Part shown: positions 53,547 through 62,076 of the stretch, in pieces
How the letters are laid out: each line of letters starts with the position of its first letter
Numbering within the stretch: position 1 is the stretch's first letter
Assembly (NCBI RefSeq): GCF_016598615.1
Contig: NZ_CP066831.1
Coordinates: 1,984,001 to 2,048,000 of the forward strand
DNA: 64,000 bases
Direction: 5' to 3'
From: Streptomyces liliifuscus
GTDB lineage: Bacteria > Actinomycetota > Actinomycetes > Streptomycetales > Streptomycetaceae
Translations under genes and position numbers: made by a program
Notes under the pieces: model-generated
Seen by the model: the letters and a program-made list of their open reading frames with translations, nothing else
What the model was told of the DNA's origin: nothing
Databases searched by the model: none

Positions 53547-54585
53547 AGTCGGCGTATGCGTCCCTGATCTGGTCGGTGGACAGGTCGAGGTGTTCGAGGA
53601 TCGTGTAGCGGCCCGGCCTGGTCGACGGAGCGAACTCCACGACCTGGACGAACTCGTCCACGGTGAAGCCGATCTCCTCCGGGAGCACGGGGAGGCCGTG
53701 GCGGTGGAGGACCTCCGCCATGTACGCGGACTCCTCACGGGCCCCGCGCAGGTGCATCGCGAAGGCCGCGCCCATGCCGCACTGCTCGCCGTGGCTGGCA
53801 GCCCGCTTGGGGAAGAGCAGGTCGAAGGCGTGGTTGATCTCGTGGCAGGCGCCGGACGCGGGGCGGGAGTCGCCCGCGACCGACATGGAGATGCCGGTGA
53901 GGACCAGGCCCTCGGCGAGCACCTGCAGGAAGGCGTCGTCGCCGACCCCGCCCGGGTGCCGCAGCACGGCCTCGCCGGCCTGGCGGGCCATCGCGGCGGC
54001 CAGGCCGTCGATGGCCTCGCCCTTCTCGCGGTTGGCCAGCTCCCAGTCCGCGACCGCGGAGATGTTGGACAGGGCGTCGCCGATGCCGGAGCGCACGAAG
54101 CGGACGGGGGCCTCACGGATCACGTCGAGGTCGATGATGACCGCGATCGGGTTCGGCACACCGTAGGAACCGCGGCCCGCGTCGTTGTCGAGGGTCGCGA
54201 CCGGCGAGCACAGACCGTCGTGCGAGAGGTTCGTGGCGACGGCGACCAGCGGGAGGCCGATGCGTGCCGCGGCGAACTTCGCGCAGTCGATGATCTTGCC
54301 GCCGCCGAGGCCGACGACCGCGTCGTAGTGCCCCTTCTTCATGACGTCGGCGAGCTTGATCGCGTCGTCCAGGGTGCCGCCGCCGACCTCGAACCAGTCG
54401 GCGCCGGGCATCGCCGGGGCCAGCCGGTCGCGCAGCTTGGCGCCCGAGCCGCCGCTGATCGCGACGGCCAGCTTGCCGGAGTGCGAGATGCGCTGGTCGG
54501 CGAGGACACTCGCCAGGTCGTCCAGGGCACCCGGACGAATGTCGACGACGACCGGCGAGGGGATGAGCCTCGTCAGTACTGGCAC
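53524..54585 (-). CDS. Glycerol-1-phosphate-dehydrogenase-like (iron-containing ADH family)
   Basis: This 353-residue protein has the nucleotide loop VVGLGGGKIIDCAKFAA (90-106) and TNLSHDGLCSPVATL (118-132), the block that marks sn-glycerol-1-phosphate dehydrogenases (EgsA/AraM type). Later HEINHAFD and HGEQCGMGAAF contain metal-binding His residues. It would reduce dihydroxyacetone phosphate to glycerol-1-phosphate or act on a related polyol phosphate. The GTG at 54585 overlaps the nucleotidyltransferase gene by 13 bp. Stereochemistry is inferred from the family only. Confidence 0.87.
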   Translation of the reverse strand: MPVLTRLIPSPVVVDIRPGALDDLASVLADQRISHSGKLAVAISGGSGAKLRDRLAPAMPGADWFEVGGGTLDDAIKLADVMKKGHYDAVVGLGGGKIIDCAKFAAARIGLPLVAVATNLSHDGLCSPVATLDNDAGRGSYGVPNPIAVIIDLDVIREAPVRFVRSGIGDALSNISAVADWELANREKGEAIDGLAAAMARQAGEAVLRHPGGVGDDAFLQVLAEGLVLTGISMSVAGDSRPASGACHEINHAFDLLFPKRAASHGEQCGMGAAFAMHLRGAREESAYMAEVLHRHGLPVLPEEIGFTVDEFVQVVEFAPSTRPGRYTILEHLDLSTDQIRDAYADYAKAIGS

Positions 54586-55325
54586 GCGATCACGCGTCCC
54601 TTGGCGAGGTCGTCGTGGTTGTCGATCTCGACCCACTTGACGTCGCCGATGGGGGCCACGTCGATGCGGAAGCCGCGGTTCACGAGCTCCTGGTAGCCGT
54701 GCTCGTAGAACTGCTGCGGGTCGGTCTCGAAGACCGTCTTCAGCGCGTCGGCCAGCTCGTCGGCCGCGTCGCCCTCGATAAGGGTCACGCCGATGTACTC
54801 ACCGGTCGCCTCGGCCGGGTCCATCAGCTTGGTGATCTTGGTCATGCCACCCTCGGGGCCGACGACGACCTTCATCTCCTCGTCGGCGAGGGACTTCACC
54901 GTGTCGAGGGCGAGGATGATCTTCTTGCCGTCGCCACGGGCGGCGAGCAGGGTCTTCTCGACGGAGACCGGGTGCACGGTGTCGCCGTTGGCGAGGATCA
55001 CCGAGTGCTTGATGGCGTCACGGCCGCACCACAGGGAGTAGGCGTTGTTCCACTCCTCGGCCTTGTCGTTGTCGATCAGGGTGATCTTGACGCCGTACTT
55101 CTGCTCCAGCGCCTCGCGACGCTCGTAGACGGCTTCCTTGCGGTAACCGACGATGATCGCGACCTCGGTCAGGCCGATCTCGGCGAAGTTGCCGAGCGTG
55201 AGGTCGAGCACGGTGATGCTGTCCTCGTTGCCCTCGGGTCCCACCGGCACCAGTGCCTTGGGCAGGGTGTCGGTGTAGGGGCGCAGACGCCGTCCGGCGC
55301 CGGCAGCCAGCACGAGGCCGATCAT
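54573..55325 (-). CDS. Phosphocholine/polyol-phosphate cytidylyltransferase-like protein
   Basis: This 250-residue nucleotidyltransferase has LAAGAGRRLRPYTDTLPKAL (6-25), the NTP-binding signature, and VILANGDTVHP with the metal-binding Asp. It resembles LicC-type CTP:phosphocholine cytidylyltransferases. In this operon it probably activates the polyol phosphate made by the downstream dehydrogenase as a CDP derivative for the CDP-alcohol transferases. The base and substrate are inferred. Confidence 0.87.
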   Translation of the reverse strand: MIGLVLAAGAGRRLRPYTDTLPKALVPVGPEGNEDSITVLDLTLGNFAEIGLTEVAIIVGYRKEAVYERREALEQKYGVKITLIDNDKAEEWNNAYSLWCGRDAIKHSVILANGDTVHPVSVEKTLLAARGDGKKIILALDTVKSLADEEMKVVVGPEGGMTKITKLMDPAEATGEYIGVTLIEGDAADELADALKTVFETDPQQFYEHGYQELVNRGFRIDVAPIGDVKWVEIDNHDDLAKGRVIACQY

Positions 55326-57115
55326 GCGGGTTCTCCTTCATCGTGTACGGCGGGTGCGCCGAGTTTGTGGGCGGTCACCCAGAAGCGGATGCTCTCGACG
55401 AGCACCACGAGCGCCACGGCCACGGCGAGAGCCGTGAGCGCGACCTTGAAATCTGTGGCGGTGAGCAGCGCGGCCAGGACGGTGACCAGCAGCGTCCTGC
55501 CTTCGTGCCCGCCGATCGCCCGCACCAGCCAGTGCGGCGGCGCGCCGGCGTTGCCGCGGATGCGGTACACCGTGTCGTAGTGATGGTAGGCGACGGCCGC
55601 CACCAGCCCGAAAGCCGCAGGAAGGGCTCCGTTCACATCGGCTTTGGCCGCCAGTACCAGAACGGTCCCGTATTCGGCCGCGCGGAACAGCGGGGGAACC
55701 AGCCAGTCGAGAGCGCCCTTGAGAGGGCTCGCGACGACTTCCGCCGACACCAGGACGTACACGACCGCGCACACGACAACCGACCAGCCCGGTCCGTCGA
55801 TCCAGGCCGCGAGCACCATCACGACGGCACCGGCCACGGCGAGGAGCTGTGCCACGACACGGGGGCTGCGCGGCAGGATCCGAACGAACAACTCGGCCAA
55901 GGGCCCGCTGTCCGCGAGGTCGGCCAGGGCCTGGGCCGCCCGGTCCGTGCGCTGGGCCTTGCGGGTCAGGGACCTGAGCACCCGGCCCGCGGTCGTGTAC
56001 GTCGCGGCGAAGGCGCAGCCGATCAGCAGCACGTAGAAGGTGATGCGGGGCGTCGTGACCGCAGTGAGCACGGCGATCATCGCCCAGCGCTCGCCGATGG
56101 GCAGGACGATCATCCGGCGGACCCAGACCGTCCAGCCGACACTGTCGAGCCTGCCGGAAAGGGCCGCGGTGGGGCTGGTGTTGGCGGTGGCGTCGTGGTT
56201 CGCCTCGTTGAAGGAGAAGTCGACGACGTGCCGGCAGGTCTGCAGGACCATCGCGCCGAGGGCGAGTGCCCACACGTCGTCGCCGCCGCGGGCCGCGCCG
56301 AGGGCGAGGCCCGCGTAGTAGGCGTACTCCTTGGCTCGGTCGAAGGTCGCGTCGAGCCAGGCGCCGAGCGTGGAGTACTGCAGGGAGTAGCGGGCGAGCT
56401 GGCCGTCCGTGCAGTCGAGGACGAAGGAGAAGAGGAGCAGCAGTCCCGCGGCGCCGAAGCCGGCGCGGGTGCCGGTCGCCGCGCAGCCCGCCGCGATCAG
56501 CGCGGTGATCAGCGAGGCCGTGGTGACCTGGTTCGGCGTGAAGCCGCGACGGGCGCACCAGCGGGCGAGGTAGCGGGAGTACGGGCTGATGCAGTACGTC
56601 GTGAAGAAGCCGTCGCGGGACTTCACGGCCGTACGCAGCCGGATCGCCTCGTCGTCCACGACGGTTACGGCCTGCCGGGCCTCGTTGCGGGCCTGCGGGT
56701 CCCTCGGGACCTCGGCGACGAGTTCGCCGAGTTCGGGGCGGTACAGGTCGGTGTCGAGGACGTCCGCGATCCGCTCGGCGAGGATGCCGACCACCACCGA
56801 GCCGTTCGAGGCGTCCTCGGAGGCGGTGCGCAGCGCGCGGGTCAGCGCCGGACGGGCCGCGGGCCGGGCGGTGACGGCACCGGGGATGGCGGCGGCGTCG
56901 AAGCGCGGGTCGGTCAGGCCGAGCCGCAGCGCGTGGACGTGCCCGACGAAGCGGGCGTCGACGACGGCGACCCGCTGGTTCGCGGGGACGGCGGCGAGGA
57001 GCGTCTCGGCGTCGGCCGCGTCAGTGGCGACCCGCACGTCGAAGCCGAGCGACCGGAGATCGTTCTCGAGCGACGACCCGGGGACCGGCTGACCGGTGAG
57101 GATGGCGGTCGACAG
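55322..57115 (-). CDS. DUF5941-like protein with CDP-alcohol phosphatidyltransferase domain
   Basis: This protein of about 597 residues has an N-terminal nucleotidyltransferase-like region of about 160 residues, then a CDP-alcohol transferase domain with DCTDGQLAR followed by GAWLDATFD, all four motif aspartates intact, and a C-terminal multi-helix membrane part. The first ATG/GTG in frame is GTG at 57037, but protein-like sequence continues upstream as STAILTGQPVPGSSLENDL. The only possible initiator after the upstream stop is CTG at 57115, with GAGGAG nine bases before it. Homologues recalled from memory begin MSTAILTGQPVPG. The nucleotidyltransferase gene overlaps its stop by 4 bp. Confidence 0.85.
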   Translation of the reverse strand: MSTAILTGQPVPGSSLENDLRSLGFDVRVATDAADAETLLAAVPANQRVAVVDARFVGHVHALRLGLTDPRFDAAAIPGAVTARPAARPALTRALRTASEDASNGSVVVGILAERIADVLDTDLYRPELGELVAEVPRDPQARNEARQAVTVVDDEAIRLRTAVKSRDGFFTTYCISPYSRYLARWCARRGFTPNQVTTASLITALIAAGCAATGTRAGFGAAGLLLLFSFVLDCTDGQLARYSLQYSTLGAWLDATFDRAKEYAYYAGLALGAARGGDDVWALALGAMVLQTCRHVVDFSFNEANHDATANTSPTAALSGRLDSVGWTVWVRRMIVLPIGERWAMIAVLTAVTTPRITFYVLLIGCAFAATYTTAGRVLRSLTRKAQRTDRAAQALADLADSGPLAELFVRILPRSPRVVAQLLAVAGAVVMVLAAWIDGPGWSVVVCAVVYVLVSAEVVASPLKGALDWLVPPLFRAAEYGTVLVLAAKADVNGALPAAFGLVAAVAYHHYDTVYRIRGNAGAPPHWLVRAIGGHEGRTLLVTVLAALLTATDFKVALTALAVAVALVVLVESIRFWVTAHKLGAPAVHDEGEPA

Positions 57116-57239
57116 ACGAACTCACTCCTCTGGGTTCCGGCGTACGCCGACGCCGGGCATGTGCGTGGTGGGGGGCGCCCCAGGCCGGTGACGGCCGGGC
57201 AGCGTGTCGGCAGAGGCTATCGGATGATGGGAACGGACC

Positions 57240-57261
57240 GTTCACCGGCCGTTCACGGCCC
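57240..57261. promoter_or_regulatory. PHO-box-like direct repeat (candidate PhoP site)
   Basis: GTTCACCGGCC (57240-57250) and GTTCACGGCCC (57251-57261) are two adjacent 11-bp units beginning GTTCAC, the form of Streptomyces PhoP boxes. It lies in the 336-bp divergent region between galE and the glycopolymer operon, about 125 bp before the CTG of the latter. The rest of this region shows no gene. Confidence 0.65.
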
Positions 57262-57451
57262 GATCAACAGGGTCTGCTGTGCCGCGTCCGCCGCGATCAT
57301 CATCGGGGATCCGGGCCCCGGCCCACAAACCACGGCTGATTCCACCGCAATTCACGGCATAGCTCCCGTGCCGGCCCACGGGGTCGCGTACCCCTCCTCA
57401 TGACCCGCACACCGAACCGGCCGTGCGCGGACCGGCATAGGGTTGGCGTCC

Positions 57452-58432
57452 ATGACATGGCTGATCACAGGCGGAGCTGGATACATCGGGGCACACGTGG
57501 TGCGTGCCATGACCGGGGCCGGGGAGCGCGTGATCGCGCTGGACGACCTCTCGGCCGGCGTTCCCGCGCGGCTGCCCGACGACATTCCTCTGGTCCAGGG
57601 CTCGTCGCTGGACGGGGAACTGCTGAAGCGGGTGCTCGCCGAGCACGCGGTGACGGGTGTGGTGCATCTGGCCGCGCGCAAGCAGGTCGGCGAGTCCGTG
57701 GCCCAGCCCACGCGCTACTACCAGGAGAACGTGGGAGGACTCGCCACACTCCTGGAGGCGGTCGCCGGGGCGGGCATCGAGCGCTTCCTCTTCTCCTCCT
57801 CCGCCGCCGTCTACGGCAACCCGGATGTGGATCTCATCACGGAGGACACCCCCTGCGTCCCGGTGAACCCCTACGGCGAGACGAAGCTCGCCGGTGAGTG
57901 GCTGGTGCGGGCGGCGGGCCGCGCGCACGGCATCGCGACGGTGTGCCTGCGCTACTTCAACGTGGCGGGCGCGGCCACGCCCGAGCTGGCGGACACCGGC
58001 GTCTTCAACGTGGTCCCGATGGTCTTCGACCGGCTCACCCGCGACGAGGCCCCGCGGATCTTCGGCGACGACTATCCGACGCCGGACGGCACCTGCGTAC
58101 GCGACTACATCCATGTCTCCGACCTCGCCGAGGCACATCTCGCGGCGGCCCGGCGGCTGACCTCGACGGGCGGCTCGGGCGGCTCAGGCGATCTGACGGT
58201 CAACATCGGCCGCGGCGAAGGGGTTTCGGTGCGCGAGCTCGTGACGCTCATCGGCGAGGTCAGCGGTGACAGCCGTCCGGCACTCGTCGAGCCGCGTCGG
58301 CCGGGCGACGCCCCGCGCGCGGTCGCCTCGGCCGCGCTGGCCGCCGAGAAGCTGGAGTGGACCGCGCGCCGCGGGGTGCGCGAGATGGTCGAGTCGGCCT
58401 GGGAGGGCTGGCGGCTGCACCACCCCGGATGA
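57452..58432 (+). CDS. galE: UDP-glucose 4-epimerase
   Basis: This 326-residue short-chain dehydrogenase-type epimerase has GGAGYIGAHVV (7-17), VHLAARKQVGESV, FSSSAAVYG and catalytic YGETK (141-145). It interconverts UDP-glucose and UDP-galactose. The ATG at 57452 is nine bases after AGGG; TTG at 57443 is a weaker alternative. It is divergent from the glycopolymer operon and could supply its sugar nucleotide. A strong terminator follows. Confidence 0.92.
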   Translation: MTWLITGGAGYIGAHVVRAMTGAGERVIALDDLSAGVPARLPDDIPLVQGSSLDGELLKRVLAEHAVTGVVHLAARKQVGESVAQPTRYYQENVGGLATLLEAVAGAGIERFLFSSSAAVYGNPDVDLITEDTPCVPVNPYGETKLAGEWLVRAAGRAHGIATVCLRYFNVAGAATPELADTGVFNVVPMVFDRLTRDEAPRIFGDDYPTPDGTCVRDYIHVSDLAEAHLAAARRLTSTGGSGGSGDLTVNIGRGEGVSVRELVTLIGEVSGDSRPALVEPRRPGDAPRAVASAALAAEKLEWTARRGVREMVESAWEGWRLHHPG

Positions 58433-58467
58433 CCCGCCGGAAGCCTCATCGGACCACCGGACCGCCA

Positions 58468-58500
58468 CTCTGACCTGCGGACCGTTTCCGCAGGTCAGAG
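58468..58500 (+). terminator. galE terminator
   Basis: CTCTGACCTGCGG (58468-58480) pairs perfectly with CCGCAGGTCAGAG (58488-58500) around seven bases, 36 bp after the galE stop. Confidence 0.9.
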
Positions 58501-58602
58501 CATATGACAACGGTGTTCAGTACCGCGTTGCACATACCCCCCACCCGTAGTTCACTGGAGATCGCCGACAGGGCGTCGGGGCGATTTCGGAGGGTGGTTC
58601 TC

Positions 58603-59541
58603 ATGGGGGCCGGTCACAGCCACGGGCATGCGCACGGTGCCGCCGGCGGGGGCACGGCGGCAGCCGCGTACCGCGGGCGGCTGCGCATCGCGCTGTGGAT
58701 CACGCTCACCGTCATGGTGGTCGAGATCGTCGGCGGCATCGTCGCGAACTCGCTCGCGCTCGTCGCGGACGCGGCACACATGGCGACGGACGCGCTCGGC
58801 CTCGCCATGGCACTGCTCGCGATCCACTTCGCGGGCCGCCCGCCGACCGGAAACCGCACCTTCGGCTACGCGCGCGCCGAGATCCTCGCCGCGCTCGCGA
58901 ACTGTGTGCTGCTGCTCGGGGTGGGCGGGTACGTCCTGTACGAGGCGATCCAGCGCTTCGTGACCCCGGCGGAGACCGAGGGCGGACTGACCGCGGTGTT
59001 CGGCCTGATCGGTCTGGTGGCGAACATGATCTCGCTGTCGCTGCTCATGCGCGGACAGAAGGAGAGTCTGAACGTGCGCGGCGCGTTCCTGGAGGTGGCC
59101 GCGGACGCGCTGGGCTCGCTGGCGGTGCTGGTCTCCGCGGTCCTCGTCCTGACCACGGGGTGGCAGGCCGCCGACCCGGTCGCCTCGATCGTCATCGGCC
59201 TGATGATCGTTCCTCGTACGTGGAAACTGCTGCGGGAGACGCTGAACGTGCTCCTGGAGGCGGCGCCCGAGGACGTCGACATGGCCGCGGTGCGCTCGCA
59301 CATCCGTGCGCTGCCGGGTGTGGAGGGCGTCCACGATCTGCATGCCTGGACGATCACCTCGGGGCTGCCGGTGCTCTCCGCGCACGTGGTCGTGGGATCC
59401 GAGGCCCTCGACACCATCGGTCACGAGAAGATGCTGCACGAGCTGCGGACCTGCCTCGGCGACCACTTCGACGTGGAGCACTGCACCTTCCAGCTGGAGC
59501 CCGACGGGCATGCGGCGCACGAGCTGCGTCTCTGCCACTGA
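58603..59541 (+). CDS. Cation diffusion facilitator metal exporter
   Basis: This 312-residue CDF protein starts with a His-rich segment (GHSHGHAHG, residues 4-12), then six membrane helices. The first carries NSLALVADAAHMATDALG with the transport-site Asp/His set; a later helix has VAADALGSLAVLVSA. The C-terminal domain is the usual metal-sensing fold (VHDLHAWTITSG). It would export zinc or a related metal in exchange for protons. The ATG at 58603 has GGAGGG upstream; the in-frame ATG at 58504 lies inside the terminator region and is rejected. Confidence 0.93.
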   Translation: MGAGHSHGHAHGAAGGGTAAAAYRGRLRIALWITLTVMVVEIVGGIVANSLALVADAAHMATDALGLAMALLAIHFAGRPPTGNRTFGYARAEILAALANCVLLLGVGGYVLYEAIQRFVTPAETEGGLTAVFGLIGLVANMISLSLLMRGQKESLNVRGAFLEVAADALGSLAVLVSAVLVLTTGWQAADPVASIVIGLMIVPRTWKLLRETLNVLLEAAPEDVDMAAVRSHIRALPGVEGVHDLHAWTITSGLPVLSAHVVVGSEALDTIGHEKMLHELRTCLGDHFDVEHCTFQLEPDGHAAHELRLCH

Positions 59542-59874
59542 GCTGCGGGGACGGGCCGGGCGTACGTCCGGTGACGGAGGCGACACGCGCGTGCGGGGGC
59601 GGTCGAGGGGCACGGTGTACCGACTTCCGGTTACGGCATCCGGCCCGGATTCCGGGTGCCGCGGACAGCGGCGCCGGCACCTGATCGGACGGTTCCGCCC
59701 CGGTGGCGCCGGGCACGATGAGGTATCCGGCCGCTTTCGGCGCCCGACCGGCGCGGGCCGCGATGTCCGGTTCGGCCGAGGGGCGGAACCGGACATGCGG
59801 GACTCCGCGTGATGCCGGGAGTGCCGGTTTCGTACGGCAGACTTGGGGCTTGAAGACCGATGCGAAGGATGGGT
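59542..59874. other. Intergenic stretch before idi
   Basis: About 330 bp between the CDF gene and idi. No ORF with a plausible start, RNA or clear hairpin was found. It should hold the idi promoter; GAAGGATGGGT at its end is the idi ribosome site. Confidence 0.5.
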
Positions 59875-60468
59875 ATGCCGATCACACCTGCCACCGCGAC
59901 GCACAGTTCGTCGAACGGCACCGCCGAAGCCATCTTGCTCGAACTGGTAGACGAGGACGGCACCACGATCGGCACGGCGGAGAAGCTCACGGCCCATCAG
60001 CCGCCCGGGCAGCTGCACCGGGCGTTCTCCGTCTTCCTCTTCGACGAGCGGGGCCGGCTGCTGCTTCAGCAGCGGGCGCTGGGCAAGTACCACTCCCCCG
60101 GTGTCTGGTCCAACACGTGCTGCGGTCACCCGTATCCCGGCGAGGCGCCCTTCGCGGCGGCCGCGCGGCGGACGTACGAGGAGCTGGGGGTCTCGCCGTC
60201 GCTGCTCGCCGAGGCGGGGACTGTGCGGTACAACCACCCCGATCCGAAGTCGGGGCTGGTGGAGCAGGAGTTCAATCACCTGTTCGTGGGGATGGTGCAG
60301 TCCGCTGTGCGGCCGGATCCGGAGGAGGTGGGATCCACGGCGTTCGTGACCGCGGGGGAGCTTGTGGAGCGGCATGCGGAGGATCCGTTCTCCGCGTGGT
60401 TCATGACTGTGCTGGATTCTGCCCGGCCGGCGATTCGGGAGTTGACCGGGGCCGCTGCCGGCTGGTGA
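59875..60468 (+). CDS. idi: Isopentenyl-diphosphate delta-isomerase, type 1
   Basis: This 197-residue Nudix-fold enzyme interconverts IPP and DMAPP. QLHRAFSVFLFDERGRLLLQQ (47-67), NTCCGHP with the catalytic Cys (80-86), AAARRTYEELG and NHPDPKSGLVEQEFNHLF hold the family residues. The ATG at 59875 is placed after AAGGATGGG. It is outside the hopanoid operon but in the same genomic neighbourhood, and would balance the isoprenoid pool for it. Confidence 0.95.
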   Translation: MPITPATATHSSSNGTAEAILLELVDEDGTTIGTAEKLTAHQPPGQLHRAFSVFLFDERGRLLLQQRALGKYHSPGVWSNTCCGHPYPGEAPFAAAARRTYEELGVSPSLLAEAGTVRYNHPDPKSGLVEQEFNHLFVGMVQSAVRPDPEEVGSTAFVTAGELVERHAEDPFSAWFMTVLDSARPAIRELTGAAAGW

Positions 60469-60502
60469 CCGCCCGTATCCGATATGGCTGCAGGCCCGTT
60501 GT

Positions 60503-60545
60503 GGCCTGTCGCGCAGTTCCCCGCGCCCCTAGAGGGGCGCGGGTG
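60503..60545. repeat. Dispersed GCGCAGTTCCCCGCGCCCCT element, copy 1
   Basis: The 22-bp core at 60509-60530 is identical to 62764-62785. Here it forms an 11-bp hairpin (60520-60530 with 60533-60543) between the convergent idi and kinase genes and probably ends both transcripts. This element is common in Streptomyces intergenic regions, from memory. Confidence 0.8.
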
Positions 60546-61035
60546 TGAGAGGCAGTGCCGACCAGATCACCTTGCCCCCTGTCGCCGTGTGTTCCACGTC
60601 GCAGACTCCTCCCGCCTCTCTCGTGACCTCGCGGACCAGGAGGAGGCCGCGGCCGCCGGTCTGGCCGTGGTCGGCCTCCAGGGCGGTCGGGCGGTAGGGG
60701 TGGTTGTCCTCGACGGAGACGCGCACCCACTCGGCGCCGACGGCGATCTCCACGGCGAGCATCGGGGAGAGCAGTGCCGCGTGCCGGACCGCGTTGGTGA
60801 CCAGCTCAGAGACGATCAGCAGGAGCCCCTGGACCAGTTCGTCCGAGACGGGTACGCCCTGGCGGGCCAGCAGGTCACGTACGGCGTGGCGCGCCTGCGG
60901 TACCGAGGCGTCGACGGCGGGAGCGGTGAACCGCCAGACCCCCTCGTACGGCAGCGGCCCCGGCGGTCTGACATCGGGGGGCGCATCCCCTCCGCCTTCG
61001 GGGCGTGGGCCGGACCCCCGCCCCTGGTCGTCCAT
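60529..61035 (-). CDS. ATP-binding protein, anti-sigma-factor-kinase type
   Basis: This protein of about 168 residues has a single HATPase_c_2 domain: QGLLLIVSELVTNAVRHAALL (N box), VSVEDNHPYRP (G1) and GGRGLLLVREVTREAG (G2). These are the features of the SpoIIAB/RsbW-like kinases abundant in Streptomyces. A 40-residue Pro/Gly-rich leader precedes it. The ATG at 61035 is preferred over GTG at 61071. No sigma factor or antagonist lies next to it, so its partner is not indicated. Confidence 0.87.
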   Translation of the reverse strand: MDDQGRGSGPRPEGGGDAPPDVRPPGPLPYEGVWRFTAPAVDASVPQARHAVRDLLARQGVPVSDELVQGLLLIVSELVTNAVRHAALLSPMLAVEIAVGAEWVRVSVEDNHPYRPTALEADHGQTGGRGLLLVREVTREAGGVCDVEHTATGGKVIWSALPLTPAPL

Positions 61036-61302
61036 CGTCCGGTCGCCACCCTTGCGCTCGATTGTCACCACACGTCGAGTGTTGGTAACGCGCTGGTCCG
61101 TACCGGATAACTGAACAGAAGTCAGCGAGTATCGGCGATTTCCGATCGCCTGCGCATGACATCGTCAGCTGTGGGACCGGTCCTGTCCATCCTGTGCCGA
61201 ATCGGGAACTCTTCGGGTTGTACGGGTTTGCTCCGGGCAGCGCAGCGTGATCCCGATGCCTGCTTGATCGTGCGTTCGACGAGGGCGGATAGCATCCGGC
61301 GT

Positions 61303-62076
61303 ATGGAGCCGCAGCTGCTGCACAGCGTCGCCGACGGGGTCGCCACCGTCGTGATCCACCATCCGGCGAAGCGCAACGCCATGACGGCGGACATGTGGCG
61401 GGCGCTGCCACCCCTGCTCGACACGCTGGCCGCCGACCCCGCCGTACGCGTGCTCGTGCTCACCGGTGAGGGCGGGACGTTCTGCGCCGGGGCCGACATC
61501 TCCTCGCTGCGGGGTTCGTCGGGCGAGGCACAGGGGCTGGCCGTACGGGCCGAGGAGGCGCTCGCCTCGTTCGCCAAGCCGACACTCGCAGCCGTACGCG
61601 GCTACTGCGTGGGCGGGGGGTGTCAGCTCGCGGCGGCGTGCGATCTGCGGTTCGCGGACGAGGAGGCGTCGTTCGGGATCACTCCGGCGAAGCTGGGAAT
61701 CGTCTACGCGGCCTCCTCCACCCGGCGGTTGGTGTCCCTCGTGGGGCCCGCCACCGCCAAGTACCTTTTGTTCTCGGGCGAGTTGATCGACGCGGAGCGT
61801 GCGCTGCGCACCGGTCTGGTGGACGAGGTGCTGCCCGGCGGCGAACTCGACAAGCGGGTCGCGGAGTTCAGCCGGATCCTCGTATCGCGTTCGCAGTTGA
61901 CGCAGGCCGCGGCGAAGGAGTTCGCCGACGGGCGTACGGACCGGGACGCCTACTGGGCGCGGCAGGCGCGCGACGGCGGCGACACCGCGGAAGGGGTCGC
62001 CGCCTTCCTGGAGCGCCGGCCGCCCGACTTCACCTGGACCACGCCCGCGCCCGGGCCTCCGGCTACGCCACGCTGA
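61303..62076 (+). CDS. Enoyl-CoA hydratase/isomerase family protein
   Basis: This 257-residue crotonase-fold protein has HHPAKRNAMTADMW, FCAGADISSLRG (oxyanion-hole Gly) and AAVRGYCVGGGCQLAAACDLRFA with the second oxyanion Gly. ITPAKLGIVYAASST occupies the catalytic acid region; the usual acidic residue pair is not obvious there. It therefore may not be a classical hydratase. It overlaps the DJ-1 gene by 14 bp (convergent). Substrate unknown. Confidence 0.9.
   Translation: MEPQLLHSVADGVATVVIHHPAKRNAMTADMWRALPPLLDTLAADPAVRVLVLTGEGGTFCAGADISSLRGSSGEAQGLAVRAEEALASFAKPTLAAVRGYCVGGGCQLAAACDLRFADEEASFGITPAKLGIVYAASSTRRLVSLVGPATAKYLLFSGELIDAERALRTGLVDEVLPGGELDKRVAEFSRILVSRSQLTQAAAKEFADGRTDRDAYWARQARDGGDTAEGVAAFLERRPPDFTWTTPAPGPPATPR

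Noticed and set aside
58504..58602. An ATG at 58504 as the start of the CDF exporter
   Set aside because: It lies directly behind the galE terminator with no Shine-Dalgarno, while ATG at 58603 follows GGAGGG and begins the expected His-rich N-terminus.
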